Source of the DNA: Microvirga aerilata
GTDB lineage: Bacteria > Pseudomonadota > Alphaproteobacteria > Rhizobiales > Beijerinckiaceae
Direction: 5' to 3'
Assembly (NCBI RefSeq): GCF_016743775.1
Contig: NZ_JAEQMY010000035.1
Location: 1 to 53,696 of the forward strand
DNA length: 53,696 bases
Positions 43,012 through 51,933 of this stretch are shown in pieces. The number at the start of each line of letters is the position of its first letter. Within the stretch, counting starts at the first letter, position 1. The translations under genes were made by a program, and so were the position numbers. The notes beneath the pieces are model-generated. The model saw only the letters and a list, made by a program, of their open reading frames with translations, was not told the origin of the DNA and made no database searches.

Positions 43012-46000
43012 ATGGGCGCTCAGGACCATCCAACCATCTCACTGCCAACGGGAGGCGGTGCGCTGCGTGGCTTGGGAGAGAAGTTCTCGCCGGATCTGCA
43101 CACCGGCACAGGCAACTTCTCGATTCCGCTTGCGCTGCCCAGCGGGCGCAATGGATTCCAGCCCCAGCTGAGTCTCGATTACAGCACCGGCAAGGGCAAC
43201 GGCCCGTTCGGCCTCGGCTGGAGCTTGAGTGTTCCTGGAATAAGCCGAAAGACGTCCCACTCCATTCCACAGTACAATGATTACGACGGAAACGATCGCA
43301 CTTCGAATGCCGTCGGCGACGTGTTCGTCCTGAGTGGGGCCGAGGACCTCGTTCCAGTGGCATCCGTGGTTGGGGGGGCGACACAGTACCGCCCGCGCAC
43401 GGAAGGCCTGTTTGCACTTATTCTTCGCCACCGCGATGCCGCGAGCGACTACTGGGAGGTGCGCAGCAAAGACGGCGTCGTCAGCTTCTACGGAACGCCG
43501 GCCCGGCTGGGATCGGACCAGGCCGTCATTGCCGATCCCGCCAATCGCCGCAAGTGTTTCTCGTGGCATTTGACCAGCACGGAGGACCCGTTCCGCAACC
43601 GCATCGAGTACGAGTACGAGCGCGACAGCGTGGCAGAGGGCCCGCGTCACTGGGATCAGCTCTACCTTAAAACAATCCGCTATGGTGACTACACCGACCA
43701 AGGCGAGACGATGTTCCTCGTGTCGGTCACATTCGAGTACGAGGAGCGGCCGCAGGACTCGTTTTCGCACTACCGGGCAGGGTTCGAGATCCGCACCCGC
43801 AAGCGTTGTCGACGGATCGTTGTCCGCACCCACGCCGGCAGCGACCGTCTCGTGCGCACCGTCGAGCTGCGCTATGCCGATCAGGACGCCGCGCGGCCCG
43901 ACTCTGCCCCTGCGAACGGCGTTTCACTGCTGTCGACCATCACCGTCACCGGTCACGATGGGAACGAAACCCAGTCCCTCCCGCCGCTCGGGCTGCGCTA
44001 CTCCCGCTTCGAGCCGGAGAGGCGGGACTTCTTTCCTCTCGGGGGCAAGCAACTCCCGGGACGCTCGCTGACACACGCCGACATGGCGCTGGTCGATCTC
44101 TTCGGCCAAGGTCTGCCGGACATTCTGGAAATGAACGGCGCAACGCGCTACTGGCGCAACCTCGGCGGTATGTTCGATGTGCCCCGCACGATGAGGGACG
44201 CCCCCGCCGGCCTGACGCTGGGCAATCCCGGCGTGCAGATCGTCGATGCGGACGGAGATGGCCGGACGGATTTGCTCGTCACCCGAGAGCCTCTGTCCGG
44301 CTACTTCCCACTGCGTTTCGGAGGCATGTGGGATCAGCGTTCCTTCCGCCGCTATCGGCATGCTCCGACTTTCAATCTTGATGATCCGGAAGTGCGGCTC
44401 GTCGACCTGAACGGCGACGGCATCGTAGATGCCGTCAAGTTCGGGGCGCGCCTTGAATGCTTTTTCAACCATCCCGACAAGGGCTGGCACGGCACACGGC
44501 AAGTTCCGCGGAAGGCTCTCGATGATTTCCCGGATATCACCTTGTCCGACCCCCGCGTGCGTTGGGCCGATATGTCTGGTGACGGTTTGCAGGACATCGT
44601 GCTTGTCCACCACGGGAGCATCGAATACTGGCCAAACCTCGGCTATGGCAACTGGGGCAAGCGTATTCGGATGGAGGGCAGCCCAAGCTTTCCGTTCCAC
44701 TATCAACCCCGTCGGATCCTGCTGGGAGATATCGACGGTGATGGTCTCGCTGATCTTGTGTATGTTGACGCGAGCAGTGTGACCCTGTGGGTCAACCGCA
44801 GCGGCAACAGCTGGAGCAATCCGATCACGATCACCGGAACGCCGGCCCTGTCCGATGCCGACACGGTGCGACTGGTTGATGTTGTGGGGACCGGGGTTGC
44901 AGGCCTGCTCTGGAGCCGGGACTTCGCCGTTGATAGCCCCAATCAGCTTTTGTATCTGGACTTCATTGGCGGGCACAAGCCGTACCTGCTGAACGAGATC
45001 GACAACCACATTGGCGCCACAACAAAGATCGAGTACTCCCCATCCACCCGCTTCTTTCTGGAGGACGAGAAACGGCCTGAAACTCGCTGGGTGACGACGC
45101 TTCCGTTTCCGGTTCAAGTCGTCGCTCGCATGGAAGTCTTGGATGCCCTCTCGGGGGGCAAACTCACCACGGCATACCGGTATCACAACGGCTATTGGGA
45201 CGGGGCCGAACGTGACTTCCACGGGTTTGCGATGGTCGAACAGATCGACTCGGAGTCCTTCGATCGTTACAACAGCGCAGGCCTGCACGGTGCGCAGGCG
45301 GCCTATGTCGGGGTGGAACGCCGTCATTTTTCTCCACCGACGCTGACCCGTACGTGGTTTCACCAAGGTGCCGTGGGCGATGAGCTGGGGGAATGGCAGG
45401 AGTCGGACTGGTCGGATCAGTATTGGGCTGGCGACCCGTCCATCCTCGGCCATACCCAAGGCGTGAATCAGTTCCTCGGGGGGCTTCCGAGTGCCCCCAA
45501 TTCACGCCGCATGAAGCGGGATGCGTTGCGCGCGCTGCGAGGCTGTGTATTGCGTTCGGAGTTGTACGCGCTCGACGGTTCACCGCGTGCGGACCGTCCC
45601 TACAACGTGAGCGAGTACGCCTACGGTCTGCGCGAGGAAGCCAAGCCGCAGACCGCAAGCGAGCGTCCCCGAATCTTCTTTCCGCATACCGTAGGTCTGC
45701 GTACCACCCAATGGGAGCGCGGTACCGATCCGATGACGGCCTTCACCTTTACTGAAGACTATGATGCGTTCGGACAGCCCCGCGTGCAGATTGAGATCGC
45801 TTGTCCCCGCGGATGGCGCGCCGAGCAGGACCGGCCGAGCGAGGGCTACCTCGCCACCCGCACTGTTACGTCGTACGCGACACCCATTGATGCGGGGATC
45901 TACATCCACAATCGCGTCAGCCAGTCCGTTGGTCACGCGATCACCCATACGTCCGGCAGAACTGTCGCGGAAGTCCGCAGTCGCGCCGTCACGGGCATTG

Positions 46001-49000
46001 GGTTGGAATTGATGGCGCACGCGCTGCAGTTCTATGACGGCGCTGAGTTCGAGGGCGAGGCGTGCGGGCAGGTCGGGCAGTTCGGGGCTTTGGTTCGGAC
46101 AGAGTCTTTGGCCATGACCGAGCCACAGCTCGATGAGGCGTATAACGTGCGTCGGCCGCCGTACTTCGCTCCGCAGGACAACACTTCGTGGCCTGTAGAC
46201 TACCCAGCTGAATTTATTGCCCTCCTCAAGCCGCATGCGGGCTATATCTGGCGCTCAGCGCCCCCCTGGACGCCAGGTTTCTATGTGGCGTCCTTGCGAC
46301 GGGCCTACGACTTCCAACGGCCCGGCAGCCGCAGAGGGCTGATTGTGGTGACACGCGATGCGCTCGGCCATGACACTGCGGCTGCCTACGACGTGCCTTA
46401 CCTGATCCTACCGACCACGATCACGGACGCCGTCGGCTTGCAGACGGCCGCCGTTCACGATTATCGTCTCCTGCAGCCCAAGCGGGTTGTCGACCCGAAC
46501 GGCCATGCCACCCAGTGCTCCCTCACTCCTCTGGGGCTTTTGAAGGAGTTGTTTGTGCATGGGCGAGATGGCGAGGGTGACTCCACCAGGCCGAGCTTGT
46601 CCATCGAATACGGGCTCCATGCTTTCGAGCACAGCGCCCCTGGGAACCCGAAGCCCATCTTTACGCACACGCGGCGCCGTGTTCATCACGAGACGGACAC
46701 CGATGTACCTCAGTCTGAACGCGACATCGTTCTGGAGAGCTATGAATACTCTGACGGATTCGGACGTATCATGCAGGTCCGGAGCCAAGCCGACGACCTG
46801 CTCTACGGTGATGCACCGTTCGGAGCAGGAAACCTTTCCGGCGATCAGACGGTCGCGCCTTGGGATTTGGCAGGTCGATCCCGCGCTGCAGCCGACCCGC
46901 CGAACGTGCTTGTCAGCGGGGCTCAGGTCTACGATAACAAGGGGCGACCTGTCGAAAGGTACGAGCCTTTCTACTCCACAGGGTGGCAGTTTGTTCCGCC
47001 GGACGCGGAGTCCGTCCGCCTCGGCCACATCGTGTTCAACAACCGATGCACAACGTACTACGACGCCATCGGCCGCGCCGTCCAAATGATCAATCCGGAT
47101 GGCTCCGAACAGCGTGTGGTGACCGGCGTACCCGGCTCGATCGCCGCACCAAATCTAAATGATCCGGACGATTTCGAGCCCACGCCATGGGAGGCTTATT
47201 CTTACGACGCGAACGACAACGCTGGTCGTACCCATCCGACTACGTCATTGGGCTATAGGCACCACTGGAACACGCCCTCGAGCGTACTCATTGATAGCCT
47301 TGGGCGCACGGTCGAAACAGTGGCGCGCCACAGAAGATCCAATGGGGCTCCTGTGGAGGAGCTGCGTACGACATCAACCTATGACGTCCGTGGCAACGTG
47401 CTCTCGATCACGGACACGTTGGGACGCCGTGCGGTCCACTACCTGTACGATTACGCCAACCGACGTCTTCGATTGGCGAGCCCGGATGCCGGCATTCGCA
47501 TGACTGTATACGACGCCGCCGGTCAGAAGATCGAGTACAATGATGCGAGAGGCGCTCGAACCTTTGTTGCGTATGATCGCATGAACCGAGAGAGCCGTGT
47601 CTGGGCACGCGACAGCCAAGAACAGCAGCTGACGCTGCGGGTGAGAACCGAATACGGTGACGGCGGCACTCCGGCTCAGCCGGCGGTCGAGCGCGCGGCG
47701 CAGCGCGATGCAAACCGCCTGGGCAAGGTGTTCCGGCAATACGATGAAGCAGGACTGCTGACGTTCAGGTTGTACGACTTCAAGGGTCAGGTTCTCGACA
47801 AATCACGCCAGGTCATCCGAGACGAGGTCATGCTGGTGGCATTCTCGGCGCCGCCGGCGGACTGGCACGTGCCTGCGTTCCGGTCAAACTGGCAGCCACC
47901 ATCGGGGATAAAATTCGAGACGTATGCCGCCGCGCAGTTGGACCCGACCCAGTACGAAACCTCGGCCACACACGACGCATTGGGGCGCGTTAAGAGCCTC
48001 GTATATCCGAGGGACGTCGAGGGTCGCCGGCGCACCCTCGTTCCACGCTACAACCGCGCTGGTGCAATTGAGAAAATCACCCTGGACGGTCAGGTCTATG
48101 TCGAGTTCGCCGCTTATAACAACAAAGGTCAGCGTTTAGCGGTCGTCTATGGTAACGGTCTGCTCACCACCTATGCTCACGATCCCCATACATCCCGGCT
48201 GAAACGCTGCTGGACCGGGCGCTATCAGCGTTTAGCCGGACCGGCGCCCATATGGCGGCCGATCGATGTCGCCGAACCCGTGCAAGATCTCGCCTATGAG
48301 CACGACCTTGTGGGCAACGTCATCCGGATTTCTGATCGGACCCCGGGCTCCGGCGTAATCGATACGCTCGACGGTCCGGATGCTCTCCACCGCCTCTTCG
48401 AGTATGATTCTGTCTATCGCCTCGTCCGGGCCACCGGGCGCGAGAGCACCAGCATTGGGGCACCGCGGCCATGGGCGGATAATCCGTGGGGCGGGTTCAA
48501 CTCCGGCGGGCATGGGACACCGGGGCAGAACAATGCGCCGCAACTCACACGCGCATACGCGGAGGAATATCGCTACGATCCATCTGGAAATCTTGTCTCG
48601 TTGCGACATAGTGCCGGGACCAGTACCTGGGTGCGCCGCTTCGGCATAGCTGGCTTTGGTCCCGCGCAATGGCAGCAACAATGGGCCAGTCACTTCGCCA
48701 CGGGGGAGGCCTGGGAAAATGCTACAGGCGATCGTCTCACCCACGCGATTGATCCGCCGGTGTCGCTCCCGCAAACCCATTTCTTCGATGTGGGCGGCAA
48801 TCTGGTCGAAGAAACAACGGCTCGCCATTTTGAATGGGATCACGACGATCGCCTGAAAGCTTTCCGCGTGCAGTCGGGCACCGGCGAACCCAGCCTACAC
48901 ACCCAGTACCTGTACGACGTCTCTGGCCAGCGTGTGAAGAAGCTGACGCGCCGGCAGGGCGGGACAGTCTCAACCACCACTTATATCGGTGGGATCATCG

Positions 49001-50418
49001 AATATCACCGCCGTATCAGCGGGACTACCATTCACGAGAACAACTCGCTTCACATTCTCGAGGCTCAGAAGCGCGTGGCTGTCATTCGCATCGGCAGTCC
49101 ATTTCCCGATGATGCCTCTCCGGCCGTCATCTTCCATCTCGGTGACCTGCGCAGTGCAAATGTTGCGGTCGATACAACCGGCGCATGGGTGAACCGAGAA
49201 GAATACACGCCTTTCGGAGAGACGACGTTCGGCGGCTTCGCACGCAAGCGCTTTCGTTACTGTGGCAAAGAGCGCGACGAAGAAAGCGGGCTCACCTACC
49301 ATGGCCTCCGTTACTACGCCCCCTGGCTGTGCCGTTGGATCAGCTGCGACCCTTTGTCGATCGTCGACGGGCTGAACTTGTATGCGTATGTATCCAATAA
49401 TCCGGTCACCCTGCAGGACGCGCAGGGCACTCAAGCGCACTCTGACGACGAGCTCGATGCTGGAGCGACATCCTCCGCCCAGCGGCAGGAAGGACTGCAT
49501 CTGGAGACGCAGCAAAGTGCGGCAGAAAACAATGCGCGGCTCAAGCCCGGGGGAGCGGCCGAACCCGAGAAGGCATCGGCAGGTCTTGCGGAGTATGACA
49601 CCAACAAGCACGCCGATGCCTATGCGGCTAAGGAATCAAAGAAGGGCATCCAAGCAGGCGCCGTAAAATTTGTGGCTCATACCGTTGACGCTGCAATGAC
49701 CATCTCCGGTGGAAAGCTGGTGCTGAAGCTGCGCGGTGTGAACCCAAATCTGTATTCCGACGCGATCATGAGCCTTGCGCCCGAAACGGACACTGAGTTG
49801 TCCCAGAATGTTGCCAGCGCTACAGAAGGGGGTTTGATGGTCCTCACGATGGCCGGTTCCCATGTGACTGCCGAGATGCGGGCCGCCGCCCGCCTGCGTC
49901 AGGCGATGACCAGCGGGCTGAAGGTCGATCCCTTCGCGATGCGGAGCAGTGCCCCTGCGGTGTCTGAGGCCGAGAGCCTTGCGGCCGTCAGCGCCGAATC
50001 GAGCCCCGGAACCCGCATCTGGGTCGTCGGCCCGGAGGGGGCCAAGTCAACCCGGGTGATCCGCTTCAACGGGAACCGCATTACATACGACACGGCTGCT
50101 CCGGCAGGAAGCAAGGCGCGCCAAGACATGGAAGTCATCATGAACAACACAGGCACCAAGGCGGACTGGTGGAGCGGAACCCATGGCACCCCTGCGGGTG
50201 AGTTTGGGCCGGGGCATTATGAATACCAGTTTTTCCGCCAGGATAGGGCTGTGGGCCCATTCCGCGGTTTCGACGTCAGGAACGTATATGGGCAGCCGCG
50301 ATCCCTCGTCTTGGCTCCACCGCAGCGCCCGACCGTCTACTCCTGGTGTTACAGCAGCGCGTGCTTCCAACTCCAGCCGCCGAACTGGCTTGCTCCTCCC
50401 AGGTTATTGCCACCGTAG
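43012..50418 (+). CDS. SpvB/TcdB/RHS insecticidal-type toxin (fused TcB-TcC-like), 2468 residues
   Basis: The SpvB domain opens with ISLPTGGGALRGLGEKFSPD and FGLGWSLSVPGI (residues ~8-300). A propeller with FG-GAP/VCBS motifs follows (VDADGDGRTDLL ~409, VDLNGDGIVDAV ~463, GDIDGDGLADLV ~573), then TcdB middle regions (IEYSPSTRFFLED, DFHGFAMVEQI, ~650-880), RHS repeats (~1180-2060) and an RHS core (ERDEESGLTYHGLRYYAP ~2087, GLNLYAYVSNNPV ~2125). The last ~330 residues are a variable tail. In Tc toxins TcB and TcC form a hollow cocoon that shields a C-terminal toxin until a TcA pore delivers it; here both are one chain. No TcA gene is in the window. ATG 43012 is chosen because the SpvB domain starts there; the frame is open 17 codons earlier. 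GC and codon use are even throughout, so the gene looks intact. Confidence 0.9.
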   Translation: MGAQDHPTISLPTGGGALRGLGEKFSPDLHTGTGNFSIPLALPSGRNGFQPQLSLDYSTGKGNGPFGLGWSLSVPGISRKTSHSIPQYNDYDGNDRTSNAVGDVFVLSGAEDLVPVASVVGGATQYRPRTEGLFALILRHRDAASDYWEVRSKDGVVSFYGTPARLGSDQAVIADPANRRKCFSWHLTSTEDPFRNRIEYEYERDSVAEGPRHWDQLYLKTIRYGDYTDQGETMFLVSVTFEYEERPQDSFSHYRAGFEIRTRKRCRRIVVRTHAGSDRLVRTVELRYADQDAARPDSAPANGVSLLSTITVTGHDGNETQSLPPLGLRYSRFEPERRDFFPLGGKQLPGRSLTHADMALVDLFGQGLPDILEMNGATRYWRNLGGMFDVPRTMRDAPAGLTLGNPGVQIVDADGDGRTDLLVTREPLSGYFPLRFGGMWDQRSFRRYRHAPTFNLDDPEVRLVDLNGDGIVDAVKFGARLECFFNHPDKGWHGTRQVPRKALDDFPDITLSDPRVRWADMSGDGLQDIVLVHHGSIEYWPNLGYGNWGKRIRMEGSPSFPFHYQPRRILLGDIDGDGLADLVYVDASSVTLWVNRSGNSWSNPITITGTPALSDADTVRLVDVVGTGVAGLLWSRDFAVDSPNQLLYLDFIGGHKPYLLNEIDNHIGATTKIEYSPSTRFFLEDEKRPETRWVTTLPFPVQVVARMEVLDALSGGKLTTAYRYHNGYWDGAERDFHGFAMVEQIDSESFDRYNSAGLHGAQAAYVGVERRHFSPPTLTRTWFHQGAVGDELGEWQESDWSDQYWAGDPSILGHTQGVNQFLGGLPSAPNSRRMKRDALRALRGCVLRSELYALDGSPRADRPYNVSEYAYGLREEAKPQTASERPRIFFPHTVGLRTTQWERGTDPMTAFTFTEDYDAFGQPRVQIEIACPRGWRAEQDRPSEGYLATRTVTSYATPIDAGIYIHNRVSQSVGHAITHTSGRTVAEVRSRAVTGIGLELMAHALQFYDGAEFEGEACGQVGQFGALVRTESLAMTEPQLDEAYNVRRPPYFAPQDNTSWPVDYPAEFIALLKPHAGYIWRSAPPWTPGFYVASLRRAYDFQRPGSRRGLIVVTRDALGHDTAAAYDVPYLILPTTITDAVGLQTAAVHDYRLLQPKRVVDPNGHATQCSLTPLGLLKELFVHGRDGEGDSTRPSLSIEYGLHAFEHSAPGNPKPIFTHTRRRVHHETDTDVPQSERDIVLESYEYSDGFGRIMQVRSQADDLLYGDAPFGAGNLSGDQTVAPWDLAGRSRAAADPPNVLVSGAQVYDNKGRPVERYEPFYSTGWQFVPPDAESVRLGHIVFNNRCTTYYDAIGRAVQMINPDGSEQRVVTGVPGSIAAPNLNDPDDFEPTPWEAYSYDANDNAGRTHPTTSLGYRHHWNTPSSVLIDSLGRTVETVARHRRSNGAPVEELRTTSTYDVRGNVLSITDTLGRRAVHYLYDYANRRLRLASPDAGIRMTVYDAAGQKIEYNDARGARTFVAYDRMNRESRVWARDSQEQQLTLRVRTEYGDGGTPAQPAVERAAQRDANRLGKVFRQYDEAGLLTFRLYDFKGQVLDKSRQVIRDEVMLVAFSAPPADWHVPAFRSNWQPPSGIKFETYAAAQLDPTQYETSATHDALGRVKSLVYPRDVEGRRRTLVPRYNRAGAIEKITLDGQVYVEFAAYNNKGQRLAVVYGNGLLTTYAHDPHTSRLKRCWTGRYQRLAGPAPIWRPIDVAEPVQDLAYEHDLVGNVIRISDRTPGSGVIDTLDGPDALHRLFEYDSVYRLVRATGRESTSIGAPRPWADNPWGGFNSGGHGTPGQNNAPQLTRAYAEEYRYDPSGNLVSLRHSAGTSTWVRRFGIAGFGPAQWQQQWASHFATGEAWENATGDRLTHAIDPPVSLPQTHFFDVGGNLVEETTARHFEWDHDDRLKAFRVQSGTGEPSLHTQYLYDVSGQRVKKLTRRQGGTVSTTTYIGGIIEYHRRISGTTIHENNSLHILEAQKRVAVIRIGSPFPDDASPAVIFHLGDLRSANVAVDTTGAWVNREEYTPFGETTFGGFARKRFRYCGKERDEESGLTYHGLRYYAPWLCRWISCDPLSIVDGLNLYAYVSNNPVTLQDAQGTQAHSDDELDAGATSSAQRQEGLHLETQQSAAENNARLKPGGAAEPEKASAGLAEYDTNKHADAYAAKESKKGIQAGAVKFVAHTVDAAMTISGGKLVLKLRGVNPNLYSDAIMSLAPETDTELSQNVASATEGGLMVLTMAGSHVTAEMRAAARLRQAMTSGLKVDPFAMRSSAPAVSEAESLAAVSAESSPGTRIWVVGPEGAKSTRVIRFNGNRITYDTAAPAGSKARQDMEVIMNNTGTKADWWSGTHGTPAGEFGPGHYEYQFFRQDRAVGPFRGFDVRNVYGQPRSLVLAPPQRPTVYSWCYSSACFQLQPPNWLAPPRLLPP

Positions 50419-50446
50419 CTCTGGTGGAGACCAGCACGTCTGCCTA

Positions 50447-50614
50447 GAGCATCGGACGCTTACACGGACGCATATCCTGCGGCCCTGAGATAGTTCCAGC
50501 ATTCGTCTGGCTCGAACAAGTTGCAGATGTCGCCGAGCGCTCGCCAGAGTGCATCCAAAGTTCGGGCTTCGGCCTTGCGCAGGTGCGCCTTGATCTTGGC
50601 AAAGGCCTGCTCAA
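50447..50614 (-). mobile_element. 168-bp remnant of an older IS630 copy
   Basis: This stretch repeats, with scattered differences, the first ~165 bases of the complete IS630 element at 50737: the same end (GAGCATCGGACG) after a TA, and the same transposase C-terminal codons ([31 protein letters not shown]). Similarity stops abruptly after 50614. It starts 29 bases behind the toxin gene. Confidence 0.85.
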
Positions 50615-50736
50615 GTTTCTTCCTACTGTCGCGTGAACGCTCTAGGGCAGGTTTCTTCGCGCTCGCCGGAGGCACATCCCACGCGACCCTATCCTCATCG
50701 CCGACTCAGCGATGCTCCGCAGCAGGGGGTGCGCTA

Positions 50737-51788
50737 GAGCATCGGACGGTTAAACGGACGCATATCCGGCGGCCCTGAGGAAGTTCCAGCATTCGTGCGG
50801 CTCAAACAAGTTGCAGATGTCGCCGAGCGCTCGCCAGAGCGCGTCGAACGTTCGGGCCTCGGCCTTACGCAAGTGCGCCTTGATCTTGGCGAAGGCCTGT
50901 TCAATGGGATTAAGATCGGGCGAATAAGCAGGCAGAAACAGAAACCAAGCACCTCGCCGTTTCAAACACTGCGCGGCCTTCCCGCTCTTGTGAACCGCCA
51001 GATTATCGAGGATCACCACGTCGCCTGTGTGCAGCGTCGGCGCGAGCTGCGTCTCGATGTAAGCCTCGAACGCCAACCGGGTGATCGGGCCATCAATGAC
51101 CCACGGTGCACACAGCTCATGGCACCGTAGCCCTGCGATGAACGTGTGAGTTTTCCAGTGTCCAAAGGGGGCGCTCATGCGCAGGCGCTGGCCTTTGCGA
51201 GAGCGCCCACGCAGGCGCGTCATCTTGGTGTTGACGTACGTCTCATCGAGAAAGATCAAGCGGTGCGGCTGCTCGCGCATGCGGGCTTGGCGTTGTGTCC
51301 GCCAGACTCGGCGCTCATCCCGCACGTCGGCGCGTGCGCACTCCGCCGCCATCAGGGCTTTTTTTATAGCTGAAGCCGCACCGGCACAGGAAGCGCGAAA
51401 GCATCGCCGGGGCCGCAACGATCCCATGCTCAGCCAGCAGCCTTGCGGCGAGTTCTGGCATGGTGATGGCCGGCTCGGCCTCGACCGTCTGGATCAGGAA
51501 GGTCTCGTAAGGCACCAGCTTGCCGCCTCCGGGCGGGCGGCCTTGCCGAGCTGGTGCCGGCGAGCCGGTGTCCCGCGTTCGCCGCACCAGCTTGATAGCG
51601 AAGCTCTCGCTGACGTCAAAGTGCTCGGCGGCCGCCCGGCAGGAATGGCCCGCCTCGACAAAGGTGGCGACCCGCACCCGAAGATCGAGAGAATAGCAAT
51701 GACCCATGATCCACCTCCCGTTCCAGCGAGTGAATCACAGATCGCACCGGGCCAAAACCCTGGGAGTCGGATTTCCAGTCCGGTGCTC
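50737..51788 (-). mobile_element. IS630-family insertion sequence, near complete
   Basis: Outer ends GAGCATCGG (50737) and the complement of GAGCACCGG (ending 51788) form an imperfect inverted repeat of about 23 bases. Both ends abut a TA dinucleotide (50735-50736 and 51789-51790), the IS630/Tc1 target duplication. The 1052-bp element carries one transposase gene in two overlapping frames. Confidence 0.85.
50750..51707 (-). CDS. IS630-family transposase in two frames joined at an A7 run
   Basis: Frame one (51707 to 51315) gives the helix-turn-helix amino end ([30 protein letters not shown]). Frame two (51427 to 50750) gives the DDE domain: [28 protein letters not shown] and [19 protein letters not shown] hold the two Asp and the final Glu region. 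The join is at seven A residues (minus strand, T7 at 51359-51365), where skipping one base links SYKK to ALMAAE. A -1 shift at the same place would stop after two codons. Programmed or transcriptional slippage is plausible; an inactivating frameshift cannot be excluded. Confidence 0.82.
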
Positions 51789-51933
51789 TAAGGAACGCGA
51801 TTAACGTATGAGGTGACATGCGTGCCGTACCAAATCGGGGCATTGGGAGGTCATACATCGGGATAGTGCGCTTGGCTATGTTGACCATGCAGAGCCGCTT
51901 GATAGCATCTATCAAGATCGGAGCTGCCCCAAA

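Noticed and set aside
43924..45459. Minus-strand open frame of 511 codons inside the toxin gene
   Set aside because: It is the mirror of GC-rich coding sequence with SpvB and FG-GAP motifs on the plus strand; no domain or ribosome site was found.
50418..50446. Immunity gene directly behind the toxin
   Set aside because: Only 28 bases separate the stop from the IS630 remnant and no small plus-strand gene follows; Tc-type toxins need none, so nothing is called.
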